Shown in pieces: positions 18,657 through 26,524 of a stretch of DNA of 64,000 bases. Source of the stretch: an uncultured Collinsella sp. (lineage in GTDB: Bacteria > Actinomycetota > Coriobacteriia > Coriobacteriales > Coriobacteriaceae); assembly GCA_900544205.1 (NCBI GenBank), contig UQUG01000003.1:16867-80866 (forward strand). Direction: 5' to 3'. The notes beneath the pieces were generated by a model. That model saw only the letters and a list, made by a program, of their open reading frames with translations, had not been told where the DNA came from and did no database searches. Each line of letters starts with the position of its first letter. Within the stretch, counting starts at the first letter, position 1. The position numbers and the translations under genes are program-made.

Positions 18657-19106
18657 CTACTTCTCGCCCTCCAGCAGCCCCACGATGCGATCGATGTCGA
18701 CGGCAAAGCGAGGCCTTCCCTCGCGCTCGTAGCTGTCGAGGTATGCCTGGCACTCGGAGACAATGCGCTTGGTGTTGCCATCGATGATGCGCTGGAGCGT
18801 CACGTAGTAGGCCGAGCCCTCGGTCCTGAAGCGGCGCTGGTAGGACTTGGTTATGGGGAACATCTTGATGTAGTGGATGCCGTGGCGGCAGCCGGGGCGC
18901 GTCGTGGGGCGGGGTGGCAACGCAAAGTACTGGTCTTTGGGCACGTTAGGGGCGATGTTGGAACGCAGCGGCACGGCGAAGTCCCTGCGCTTCCCGCGGA
19001 AACGCAGCCTCACCACCACGATGCAGGGGCGATTGTGCTTAAGCATGAGCTCGCGGTCGCCCTCGACGAGGTCGAAGAAGTCCTGGGAGATGGATGCGAT
19101 CTTCAT
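18657..19106 (-). CDS. ToxN/AbiQ/TenpN-like toxin (type III toxin-antitoxin family)
   Basis: A 149-residue protein. Features fitting the type III endoribonuclease toxins are the compact length, the N-terminal MKIASISQDFFDLVEG, the beta strand PCIVVVRLRF and the hallmark-like RRDFAVPLRSNIAPN. There is also a C-terminal helical part (QRIIDGNTKRIVSECQAYL). ATG 19106 follows GGGGGTG. In known systems the toxin cleaves RNA and is neutralised by a repeat RNA encoded upstream. Upstream here (19107-19440) I see hairpins, such as GTGGGCGA with TCGCCCAC and the palindrome AAGCCGCGGCTT, but no clear tandem repeat. Family assignment is by motif memory and needs a profile search. It lies next to attachment copy 3. 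Confidence 0.6.
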   Translation of the reverse strand: MKIASISQDFFDLVEGDRELMLKHNRPCIVVVRLRFRGKRRDFAVPLRSNIAPNVPKDQYFALPPRPTTRPGCRHGIHYIKMFPITKSYQRRFRTEGSAYYVTLQRIIDGNTKRIVSECQAYLDSYEREGRPRFAVDIDRIVGLLEGEK

Positions 19107-19431
19107 CGGTTACACCCCCTTCATACGAAGCAGGGCCCGCATCGCTGCAGGCCCCTACAGGTGGGCGATATTCTACGCCTTACGGCACCCCGTCGCCCAC
19201 GGAGGTTAAACGTACACGTAAGCCGTACTCTGAAAGCCGCGGCTTCCGGCAAGTAGTTTATACCACGAAAGGTCGCTTTCAATGCGCATAGCTCGCAAAA
19301 TAACACTCGCTGGACCGTCACCCCTGGCCGTTACCCTCCAATCTTCATTGGAGGCAGCAGGTCAATTCATATAGTCATGGGGGTTTATCCTAAAGGGATT
19401 CAAATTTATACCCCCATAACTAAGGAATTTT

Positions 19432-19443
19432 CTACTCCCACTC
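19432..19443. repeat. guaA-type attachment site copy 3 (left end of mobilizable element)
   Basis: CTACTCCCACTC, identical to the guaA 3' end. On the minus strand the flanking codons read AAPVIEWE-stop, close to copy 1 (VAPIVEWE). It delimits the integrase-bearing element on the left. The 450 bases between the toxin gene (19106) and the XRE gene (19561) otherwise hold no gene. Confidence 0.7.
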
Positions 19444-19560
19444 GATAACGGGTGCCGCAGGTAAATGAGGCGCTCGTTTTACCTCAGTCCGTTCTATCAG
19501 GCATTCTCCCATCGCCGTTTGATACTCATTTGGTCCTCACGCCGGCTAATCTGACCACAA

Positions 19561-20697
19561 TTAGGGCAGGGCATACCCCTTCTTAAATCGCTCGTCAAAG
19601 GGACAGAAATCGCTATAGACATAGCCGTCAATAAGCGATGAACCGTTCGGTTGGCGTATCTCATGCTGCCGGAACTTCTCGACATAGCCATCGGACTTAT
19701 CGTGCTCGAAATAGTCGAACTGATCAAGCCACTCGTCGTATTCATCGGCCTGCTTCACGCGCGTTTCGTACCTCTTCGCCCATTCAAAAAGAAAAGAGTC
19801 GGGAACAGGCGCTCTCGCTAGAAGCGCCGGCCCCTCTTCCAGTTGAAGCGGAATCAATCCATATGAAGCCGAGAGCTGAAATAGCGCATGAGCAGCTTGA
19901 ACAGGACTACCGAAATCGGTAAATACAAGCGCTCCCCTCTTCACCTCAAGAGCGCTGGACAGTTTTTGAAGCGCCGCATATTTCGGCACCCTAGCCCCCT
20001 GTTCATACGAACGTAGCGTTGCGAGGGAGAGATCAGCCTCTCGGGCCAAATCCAGCTGGGTCTTTGCAGGGGTACACCGCGCCCTTAGCTCGGGCAGCTT
20101 CTTGGACTGCATCCTATTTTGCCAAGGCGTAATCGGCACCCAAGAATCTCGTGGATCATATTCGTATCGGAGGGGGAACTGGGACGGATCAAAGTCGGCT
20201 GAGAAGTTGTCCTTCCATCTTTCATAGTCGTCTCGATCGGAGTCGCTCTCAATTTGAGCATACTGAGCTGCCCACTTCTTTAGAAAAGACTCCATGAAAG
20301 GCGAAGTCGGCTTGAGCGCTGAATAGCGCTCGTTTGCAACAGGCTCGAACCCATATGTCGCGGCAAATTGGAAAAAAGCCTGAGCAATCAGGTCAGTATC
20401 GTTGAAATCATAAAAATGGAGCGCCTCAGCCCGTATGCCATAGGCGTTCGCAAGCCCCTCCAAATGCTCTTCCTTCGGGGCAGACTTCATGAGCTCGTAG
20501 TTCCTCAAGGCCGACTCCGAAATGCCTGCCGCCTGAGCGGCGACCTTTCGTGTCCATTTTCGCGCCGAACGGAGGCGGAGCAGTTTCTCGGACAGCCGTA
20601 GCCTTCCCCAGCGCTTGCTCGTTTGTTCCCACTCCCTATCGGCCACAAATGACGTCAGGGTCTCTTTGGCAGCACCGATGCGATCGACGGCAGTCAT
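19561..20697 (-). CDS. Regulator with two XRE-type helix-turn-helix domains
   Basis: A 378-residue protein with a duplicated layout. The first HTH is near residues 50-75 (AAQAAGISESALRNYELMKS) and the second near 200-230 (TQLDLAREADLSLATLRSYE). Each is followed by a helical region (AQAFFQFAATYGFEP and AHALFQLSASYGLIP are clearly repeats of one another). ATG 20697 (MTAVDRIG) follows GGAGGTGT. It sits beside and divergent from the excisionase/integrase genes, so it probably controls element excision or maintenance. No peptidase or Abi domain is visible. Confidence 0.75.
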   Translation of the reverse strand: MTAVDRIGAAKETLTSFVADREWEQTSKRWGRLRLSEKLLRLRSARKWTRKVAAQAAGISESALRNYELMKSAPKEEHLEGLANAYGIRAEALHFYDFNDTDLIAQAFFQFAATYGFEPVANERYSALKPTSPFMESFLKKWAAQYAQIESDSDRDDYERWKDNFSADFDPSQFPLRYEYDPRDSWVPITPWQNRMQSKKLPELRARCTPAKTQLDLAREADLSLATLRSYEQGARVPKYAALQKLSSALEVKRGALVFTDFGSPVQAAHALFQLSASYGLIPLQLEEGPALLARAPVPDSFLFEWAKRYETRVKQADEYDEWLDQFDYFEHDKSDGYVEKFRQHEIRQPNGSSLIDGYVYSDFCPFDERFKKGYALP

Positions 20698-20877
20698 CCA
20701 GATACACCTCCGAAGAAATACTGTTCTCAAGTCTACATGCGAAATCTCATGCATACAAAAAATGTAGGAGATGTGACTTAATCTGCAAAATTACACTTTC
20801 CGTAGTAGGTCATACGTTTTTTGGACATAATCAAGACGAGGGGCAATCGGTGCCCCGCTCTGGAAAGGAGACTACAT

Positions 20878-21087
20878 ATGACACGTCAGCTTATCGGCGC
20901 GGAGGAGGTTGCCGAGATCACGGGCATGAGCAAGTCTTATGCGTTCAAGCTGATTAAGACCTTGAATGCAGAACTTGCAGCTCAGGGAATCATGACCATC
21001 CCCGGGAAGGTTCAGCGCTCGTACTTCGAGGCACGGCTTCTCTCCGCCCCTTCCAAGCAGAGGGCGGCGATGGCCCATGTCAGTTAA
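20878..21087 (+). CDS. Excisionase-like small HTH protein
   Basis: A 69-residue protein with GAEEVAEITGMSKSYAFKLI (winged HTH of the MerR/excisionase kind), ending in a basic tail. ATG 20878 has GGAAAGGAG at 8 bases. It overlaps the integrase start by 11 bases and so is co-translated, as usual for xis-int pairs. Its probable role is to bend attachment-site DNA and direct excision. Confidence 0.75.
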   Translation: MTRQLIGAEEVAEITGMSKSYAFKLIKTLNAELAAQGIMTIPGKVQRSYFEARLLSAPSKQRAAMAHVS

Positions 21088-22141
21088 CCGAGACAAGAAG
21101 CGCGGGACCTGGACGGTCGAGGCTTGGTACCGCAACTCTTTAGGCGAGCGCCACAAAAAGACGAAGCGCGGATTCGCTTCCAAGAAGGAGGCCGTCGCTT
21201 GGGAGCGCAACTTCCTCGCGTCCTGCAACGAGCGCGTCGAGATCACCGTCGAGGCCTTCGTCAAGACCATGTACACCCGCGACGTCTACCCTCGGCTGCG
21301 CGTTGGAACCAAGCTCACCAAGGATGCCATCATCGACAAGTACATCCTCCCGGTCTTCGGTAAGATGCGCCTTTGCGACGTCAAGGCCGCAGACGTTGTG
21401 CGTTGGGAGAATTGGCTCCTTGAGCAGGGCCTGTCGCAGAGCTATCTCCACACCATCTGCAACCAGTTCTCAGCCATTTTCAACCACGCCGTCCGCTTCT
21501 ACCGCTTGCCCCAGAACCCCATGCTGGCGGCGGGAAAGGTCGGCTCCAAGCGTCCCGAGAAGGAGATGCTCTACTGGACCCCTACCGAGTTCAAGCTCTT
21601 CTCCCAGGCCATCGAGGATAAGCCCCTCATCTACCTCGCTTTCCTGACGCTCTATCTGTCGGGTTGCCGCGAGGGCGAGCTCCTTGCCCTTCGTCCGGAG
21701 GACATCGACTTCGGGCTCAACGTCATCCGCATCCGCCGCTCCTATGCCCGCGTCAAGGGCGAGGACGTTATCGGCCCACCCAAGACGCGAGCCTCGAAGC
21801 GCGACATTGTCATGCCGAGCCTCCTTCGCGAGGAACTGCGCGACTATCTGGCAGCACATCCCGAAATCGTTCCTACCGACCGACTCTTCCCCATCACAAA
21901 ACATGCGTTGTCGCATGAGATGAAGAGGGGTTGCGAGCTCTCGGGCGTGAAGCGCATCCGTATCCACGACATCCGCCACTCCCACGTGAGCGCCCTCGTC
22001 AACAGCGGCTACTCGCCCACGGCGATCGCCGATCGCATGGGCCACGAGACCGCCGAGGTCACGGAGATGTACTCGCATCTCTTCCCCTCGACGCAGCACG
22101 ATCTAGTGGAGGCCCTTGATGGGATGATGTCGGATGTCTAA
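21077..22141 (+). CDS. int: Tyrosine site-specific integrase
   Basis: A 354-residue phage-type recombinase. It has an N-terminal arm-binding domain (RGTWTVEAWYRNSLGERHKK, then KRGFASKKEAVAWE), a SAM-like core-binding domain (about 60-160) and a catalytic domain. The catalytic domain shows the active-site Arg in YLSGCREGELLAL, HDIRHSHVSALVNSGY (His-x-x-Arg-His), GHETAEVTEMYSH (His and nucleophile Tyr) and an end SPTAIADRMG before it. It catalyses insertion and excision. The target is inferred to be the guaA 3' end because the element is flanked by that motif at 19432 and 38095. It is the only integrase in the accessory block, so the other segments would need it, or a lost enzyme, to move. Confidence 0.93.
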   Translation: MSVNRDKKRGTWTVEAWYRNSLGERHKKTKRGFASKKEAVAWERNFLASCNERVEITVEAFVKTMYTRDVYPRLRVGTKLTKDAIIDKYILPVFGKMRLCDVKAADVVRWENWLLEQGLSQSYLHTICNQFSAIFNHAVRFYRLPQNPMLAAGKVGSKRPEKEMLYWTPTEFKLFSQAIEDKPLIYLAFLTLYLSGCREGELLALRPEDIDFGLNVIRIRRSYARVKGEDVIGPPKTRASKRDIVMPSLLREELRDYLAAHPEIVPTDRLFPITKHALSHEMKRGCELSGVKRIRIHDIRHSHVSALVNSGYSPTAIADRMGHETAEVTEMYSHLFPSTQHDLVEALDGMMSDV

Positions 22142-22583
22142 GCCGATTATGGACGCCAAGGGGCGCCGCCGCTGCAAGACCATCGCCTTCCGCATGTCGC
22201 CCGCAGAGGCGGACCAGCTCGACCTCCGCGTCGCCCTGAGTAGCCTGTCAAAGCAGGAGTACATCACGAAATGCTTGCTTGAGGGCACTTTCACCGTGGT
22301 CGCGACCACCCGCATGCGCAAGGCGGTCAAGGAGCGCGTGGGGCCCGTCGTAACGGAACTCCGGCGTATCCGGCGCGCGGCAGACATGGACGACGAGCTC
22401 GTCGAGTCGCTTGAGACGCTTGCCGCCTTCGCCGAATCGTTCGCGCCCGAGCGCTCCCCCGTGGAACTCGAAGACGCACTTATCGCAAACCTCGGGATAG
22501 ACGACGGCCTCCCCGACCAAAGCTCGGCCGTCGCCCAAAATCATGAGTCCACACATAAGGAGGACCCCATCGATGAATCTTAG
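22134..22583 (+). CDS. MobC-like relaxosome accessory protein
   Basis: A 149-residue protein. The N-terminus CKTIAFRMSPAEADQLDLRV then SLSKQEYITKCLLEG is the ribbon-helix-helix pattern of plasmid mobilization proteins of the MobC/MbeB kind. It is followed by a helical segment (ELRRIRRAADMDDELVESLE). It overlaps the integrase end by 8 bases. It probably binds the transfer origin and helps the relaxase. Confidence 0.65.
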   Translation: MSKPIMDAKGRRRCKTIAFRMSPAEADQLDLRVALSSLSKQEYITKCLLEGTFTVVATTRMRKAVKERVGPVVTELRRIRRAADMDDELVESLETLAAFAESFAPERSPVELEDALIANLGIDDGLPDQSSAVAQNHESTHKEDPIDES

Positions 22584-22776
22584 CATGATGAATTCCGCCC
22601 GGCGCCGCACCATCCTGCGCGACCACGGCCTCGACCATCCCCTGACAGAGGAAGAGCTGGTCGAGCGTCTGGTCGACACGGAGCTTCGCCTTAGCCGGCT
22701 CGAAGTGCTCGTCTTCGGCAGTGCCTGCCCCATCAACGGCCCACGACGCCCCCAGTCTCGCGAGGAGGTGGCCTGA
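22573..22776 (+). CDS. Small helical hypothetical protein
   Basis: A 67-residue protein starting MNLSMMNSARRRTILRDHG, with an acidic helix EEELVERLVDTELRLSRLE. ATG 22573 follows AAGGAGG. It overlaps the preceding gene's stop by 11 bases and its own TGA overlaps the ATG of the next gene, so it is translated in the same operon. The helix suggests a coiled-coil interaction with a neighbour. No family recognised. Confidence 0.65.
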   Translation: MNLSMMNSARRRTILRDHGLDHPLTEEELVERLVDTELRLSRLEVLVFGSACPINGPRRPQSREEVA

Positions 22777-24005
22777 TGGGTGCGCAGAAGCACGACGACG
22801 TCCTTGGGCCGCAGCCTCCAGAGCGCCGCTCCCCGCCGACGGTCAACGAGATCGTCGAGGAGCTCAAGTCCCTCCCCTTGAACGTCGGCTACAACCGGCT
22901 CGCAAACGAGCTTTTCAAGACCGGCCCTCTGCCCTGGGACGCGGATGCGAGGGAACGCCGGTGGCGCGACAGCGACGACGCGCGGCTCTTCGCCCTCCTC
23001 CAGCAGACCATCTCCCTCCAGAAGGAGAAGTTCATGTTGCTCGCATTGACCATCGTCGCCGAGGACAATGCCTACGATCCGCTCGTCGCCATGCTCGACG
23101 CCCTCACCTGGGACGGCATCCCGCGCGTAGGGACGCTCCTCAATGTCTACCTTGGTGCGGAGAGGAGCGTATACGTCTCGGAGGTCGAGCGCATCTTGTT
23201 CTGCGAGGGCATCGCCCGCGCCTACAGCCCGGGCTGCAAGGCCGATTACATGCCCATCCTGTGCGGCGCCGGGGGTATCGGCAAGTCGTCCTTCGCCCGA
23301 GGCCTCGCCATCCGCGACGAGTACTTCACGGGCTCCGTGATCAACCTCGGCGACGTCAAGCTCACGGGCGAGCAGAACCGGGGCAAATGGATCGTCGAGG
23401 TCCCCGAGCTCAACGGGATGTCCGAGCGCTCTATCGAGAGCGTGAAGGCTGGGGTCACCCGTCAGGTCGATGAGTTCCGAGGGGCCTATTGCCGCAGGAC
23501 GGAGGCGTTTCCCCGGCGCGTGGTCTTCGTCGGTACCACGAACGAGGCAGACTTTATACGCGAGCGCTCAAGCGGCGCAAGGCGCTTCCTCCCGTTGCTC
23601 TGCGGCATCGAGCGCACTGAGAAGTCCGTCTTCGATGAGGACTTCCCGGCCGCAATCCGCCAGGCATGGGCAGAGGCCCGCACGTGGATGAGGACGGGCG
23701 ATGTCCGCTTTTCGACCGTCCTAACACCTGAGATGGAGACCGAGGCGGCCGCACAGCGCGGACGCTTCGTCGAGGAGGACCCCTGCGTGCAGAAGGTCCT
23801 CGCGTATCTCCCCGGCAACACCGACCGTCCCATGTGCACGTTCGAGATTCTCGACAAGGCCCTCCACCTCGAGAAGACCAAGGCCAACTGCAAAATGGTC
23901 AGCCGCATCCTGTCGTCGCAGTGCCCGGGATGGGCCCCGGGCAACAAGCGCCTCTGTCCCCCGTACGGAAAGCAGCGCTGTTGGGTGTACCGGGAGACGG
24001 ATTAG
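22776..24005 (+). CDS. Virulence-associated E (VapE) family P-loop ATPase
   Basis: A 409-residue protein with the VapE/phage primase-helicase core: DNAYDPLVAMLDALTWDGIP, Walker A ILCGAGGIGKSSFARGL (about residues 160-176), DVKLTGEQNRGKWIVEVPEL (Walker B-like) and VVFVGTTNEADFIRERSSGA followed by RRFLPL. These are the SF3-like helicase motifs of mobile elements, and the protein probably helps replicate the excised element. The N-terminal primase half found in longer homologues is missing. It starts in a TGATG overlap with the previous gene and is followed by a strong hairpin. Confidence 0.85.
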   Translation: MGAQKHDDVLGPQPPERRSPPTVNEIVEELKSLPLNVGYNRLANELFKTGPLPWDADARERRWRDSDDARLFALLQQTISLQKEKFMLLALTIVAEDNAYDPLVAMLDALTWDGIPRVGTLLNVYLGAERSVYVSEVERILFCEGIARAYSPGCKADYMPILCGAGGIGKSSFARGLAIRDEYFTGSVINLGDVKLTGEQNRGKWIVEVPELNGMSERSIESVKAGVTRQVDEFRGAYCRRTEAFPRRVVFVGTTNEADFIRERSSGARRFLPLLCGIERTEKSVFDEDFPAAIRQAWAEARTWMRTGDVRFSTVLTPEMETEAAAQRGRFVEEDPCVQKVLAYLPGNTDRPMCTFEILDKALHLEKTKANCKMVSRILSSQCPGWAPGNKRLCPPYGKQRCWVYRETD

Positions 24006-24013
24006 GGCCGATA

Positions 24014-24044
24014 GAGGTGCCGCAACATGCCGTTGCGGCACCTC
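24014..24044 (+). terminator. Strong hairpin after vapE-like gene
   Basis: A perfect 13-bp stem, GAGGTGCCGCAAC (24014-24026) with GTTGCGGCACCTC (24032-24044), and a 5-base loop. No T-run follows, so it may be a terminator or part of a transfer/replication origin (see the inverted repeat just downstream). Confidence 0.6.
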
Positions 24045-24076
24045 GGTCGCCCCCCTCACCTGCAAAGTCTCTCGAT

Positions 24077-24135
24077 GGTGCCAAAGGTGCCATAGGCCCA
24101 GAAACTCTTTCCTGTTCTTTGGCACCTTCGGCACC
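24077..24135. other. 15-bp inverted repeat, candidate transfer origin region
   Basis: GGTGCCAAAGGTGCC (24077-24091) and GGCACCTTCGGCACC (24121-24135) pair with one mismatch around a 29-base loop. The word GGTGCC also builds the hairpin at 24014. This 219-base non-coding gap lies directly between the replication-type gene and the mobilization genes, the usual place for an oriT. The nick site is not identifiable. Confidence 0.4.
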
Positions 24136-24224
24136 GCAACGTTTCGCCGCAGCTAGAAGCATCATCAGCAAAGACCCTCAAATGAACCACCGGTACCCAT
24201 ACGGCACCGGCAGAGAGGAAAACC

Positions 24225-24713
24225 ATGATGGAACTTGTCAAGAAAACCAAATCGCATCTCGACGACCTCCTCGGGACCGTCCCCAAGCACAAGGACGACG
24301 CCGTCGGCTCCGTGCTCTCCCATCTGCTGGAGTCCGACCCCGACCTGGGCTTCGCACGCGCGGCGCGGCCCGTCGAGCATCCGGGCTTCACGCGCATCGT
24401 CCGTGCAGGAATCGCCTACTACGCGAAGCCTGATTTCAAGATTCTGAACCCGTTCAAGGAAGGCGGGAACGGCGTCTACTTCGTCAAAGGCAGCAACGAC
24501 GACCCGACCGGCATCTTCTTCACCGATGCCTACCGCGTCAACGATGCAGAATACGGCGACGCCATCGAGGCCTACCTCTTCGCCTACGGCATCCCCCGCG
24601 ATGACCTCGCCATGATGCCCGTCACCTTCTGGCCTAAGACCTACGAGCGCACGCCCGAGAACATCGCCGCCCTCCGCGCTGTCGGCGCGCCCCTCCCGAA
24701 CGAGGGACTCTAA
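24225..24713 (+). CDS. Hypothetical protein of the mobilizable element
   Basis: A 162-residue acidic protein. It starts MMELVKKTKSHLDDLLGTVP and has a central region GIAYYAKPDFKILNPFKEGG and FAYGIPRDDLAMMPVTFW. GAGAGGAAAACC precedes the start. No family is recognised. It ends one base before the next gene, so it belongs to the mobilization operon. No signal peptide or transmembrane helix is visible. Confidence 0.75.
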   Translation: MMELVKKTKSHLDDLLGTVPKHKDDAVGSVLSHLLESDPDLGFARAARPVEHPGFTRIVRAGIAYYAKPDFKILNPFKEGGNGVYFVKGSNDDPTGIFFTDAYRVNDAEYGDAIEAYLFAYGIPRDDLAMMPVTFWPKTYERTPENIAALRAVGAPLPNEGL

Positions 24714-24714
24714 G

Positions 24715-25179
24715 ATGGCCATCGGAAAAGACGGGTCGAAGGTCATGAGCCTCCGACTCCCTAACAAGGCGTATCGCCGCCTCCACGCCTACGGGGTTTC
24801 AAAGGATCTTAGCGACAGTGCAGCCGCCCGCGAGCTCATCGCCGCTGGGCTCGCCTCCGACGGCCTGGCGCTCTACTCCACCGAGCTCGGAACCTATCTG
24901 CGCGGCGTCATGCAGCCACTGCTGGAGCAACTCGACCGCACGCTCGGCGAGCGCAACGCCGAGCAGGAGGACCGCATCGCGCGCGTTGTGCACCGCGCCA
25001 CGCGTGCCTCGATCGTCGCAGCGATCGCCGCCGTCGAGATCGAGAAGGGCACGTTCAATGGCCTGGACGGCGTGAGCGCCTCGGACATCTACGCCGCCTA
25101 CGACAAGCAGGCCGGCCTCATGCAGCGCGGCATGACGCTCTCGGAGGCGAGGGAGCGCCTTTCAGATGGCAAGTCGTAG
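24715..25179 (+). CDS. Ribbon-helix-helix-like mobilization protein
   Basis: A 154-residue protein. The N-terminal KVMSLRLPNKAYRRLHAYG then DSAAARELIAAGLASDG has the beta-helix-helix pattern of RHH DNA-binding proteins. The remainder is a long helix (MQPLLEQLDRTLGERNAEQE). It overlaps the relaxase gene by 14 bases, which suggests it is the relaxosome DNA-binding partner of the relaxase. Confidence 0.65.
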   Translation: MAIGKDGSKVMSLRLPNKAYRRLHAYGVSKDLSDSAAARELIAAGLASDGLALYSTELGTYLRGVMQPLLEQLDRTLGERNAEQEDRIARVVHRATRASIVAAIAAVEIEKGTFNGLDGVSASDIYAAYDKQAGLMQRGMTLSEARERLSDGKS

Positions 25180-26524
25180 CAGCCTCGTTGTGAACGCCCG
25201 TGTGCACCTCTCCGGGTCGCGCGGGCGTTCCGCCGTCATCACCAACAACGTCGAGTACGTCGCCACGCGCGAGGGGGCCGACAAATCCGCCACCGTCGAC
25301 GATCTCAGGCGCTCCGAGCTCGCCGAGAGGATGGGGATCGTCGGCTACTGCGCCGAGAGGCCCGGGTCGACCGCGCTCTTCGACCAGAACGGGGCCGTCC
25401 AGCTCCGCACGGCCCGCAGGGAGCTCGAAAAGGCCGACGGTGCGATTGCCACCGTTGTGCTCAGCGTCCGCAGGGACGAGGCGTGCGAGCTCGATCTCGC
25501 ATGCAAGGAGGACTGGCAGCGCTTCTGCCGCCGAAACCTCACGCCGGCGCTTGCCGAGGCAATGGGCATCCCCGAGTCCAGCGTCCGTTGGGTAGCCGCC
25601 GAGCACGAGAACCACCCGAATTCCAAGCACGTGCACGTTATTGCCTGGTCGTCCGACGGCTCGTTCGATTCGCTCATGGCCCGCAACAGGCTCGACCGGG
25701 CAAGGAACGCGCTCACCGACGCGGCCCTGGTCCCGGCGCTCGCGGCCGAGCACGAGGCCCGCGACCTCGCGAGGTCGCGGGCGGTCGACGCCGTCCGCCA
25801 TATCCCCGCCGATGAGATTGGCGTCACGCTGCCTGCGGACGGCCGCATCTCCTACGCGCACCTCCGCCGCTGGCACCCAGATGTCGCCAAGGCCGTCGAT
25901 GCCGCAATCGAGGAAGCAGGGTCGAGGCACCCTGAAATCAAGGAGGCGAGCGCGGCTTACCGCGAGTCCGTGGAGCGCTGCGCCGGCCTCAAGGGGCTCG
26001 AAGGTGTTGCGCAGGACCGCTACTTGAACGACGCCATGCACGAGCTACGCGCGCGCCAGGGCAACGCCCTGCTGAGGGTCATCGCACCCGACCGGGCAAC
26101 GGACCCCGAAAGGGAACCGATAAGGTCCGCAAGGCCGGACGACGGGCCCGCAACGGAGCGCAAGCGCATGAGGCCGCTCGTCGGCGAGGTCCGCGCCTGC
26201 GTCACCGGAAAAGACCTGGAGGGCGCGCGAGAAGCCGTCCGCGAGCGCGGGCCCATCCCGGAGAGATGCCTCCGGTCGTGCCCGTCCTACGCGCTTTCCA
26301 TGGCAAAAGCCCCCGTTGCTGTGGGCAGGGCCCTTGCCAAAGCGCTCGCGTCCGCAACAGAGGGTCCCAAAGGCAAGAAGGACCTGTCAGACGAAGTCGG
26401 CCAGAAGGCCGAGCGCGCGCTCGCGAGGGCGCTCGCAGCCGCCGTATCGGCCGCGATCAGGGGCGATGCGGCGGGCATCGTGCTCGACTCAGCGAAAACA
26501 ATAGTGAAGGGAATGATTCTATGA
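25166..26524 (+). CDS. Mobilization relaxase (HUH endonuclease)
   Basis: A 452-residue protein. The HUH metal site is seen in EHENHPNSKHVHVIAW (about residues 148-163), and an upstream strand is AIATVVLSVRRDEACELDL. This resembles MobL/MobP-type relaxases of Gram-positive elements. The nucleophile Tyr is not obvious; candidates are Tyr29 (VEYVATREG) and Tyr59. The C-terminal part is helical and basic. It should nick at oriT and pilot the strand through a conjugation channel. It overlaps the preceding RHH gene by 14 bases and the coupling protein gene by an ATGA junction. Confidence 0.8.
   Translation: MASRSSLVVNARVHLSGSRGRSAVITNNVEYVATREGADKSATVDDLRRSELAERMGIVGYCAERPGSTALFDQNGAVQLRTARRELEKADGAIATVVLSVRRDEACELDLACKEDWQRFCRRNLTPALAEAMGIPESSVRWVAAEHENHPNSKHVHVIAWSSDGSFDSLMARNRLDRARNALTDAALVPALAAEHEARDLARSRAVDAVRHIPADEIGVTLPADGRISYAHLRRWHPDVAKAVDAAIEEAGSRHPEIKEASAAYRESVERCAGLKGLEGVAQDRYLNDAMHELRARQGNALLRVIAPDRATDPEREPIRSARPDDGPATERKRMRPLVGEVRACVTGKDLEGAREAVRERGPIPERCLRSCPSYALSMAKAPVAVGRALAKALASATEGPKGKKDLSDEVGQKAERALARALAAAVSAAIRGDAAGIVLDSAKTIVKGMIL

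Noticed and set aside
20821..20877. Longer start for the excisionase-like gene (from 20821)
   Set aside because: The ATG at 20878 has a strong ribosome site and gives a normal-length xis; the upstream codons are leader.
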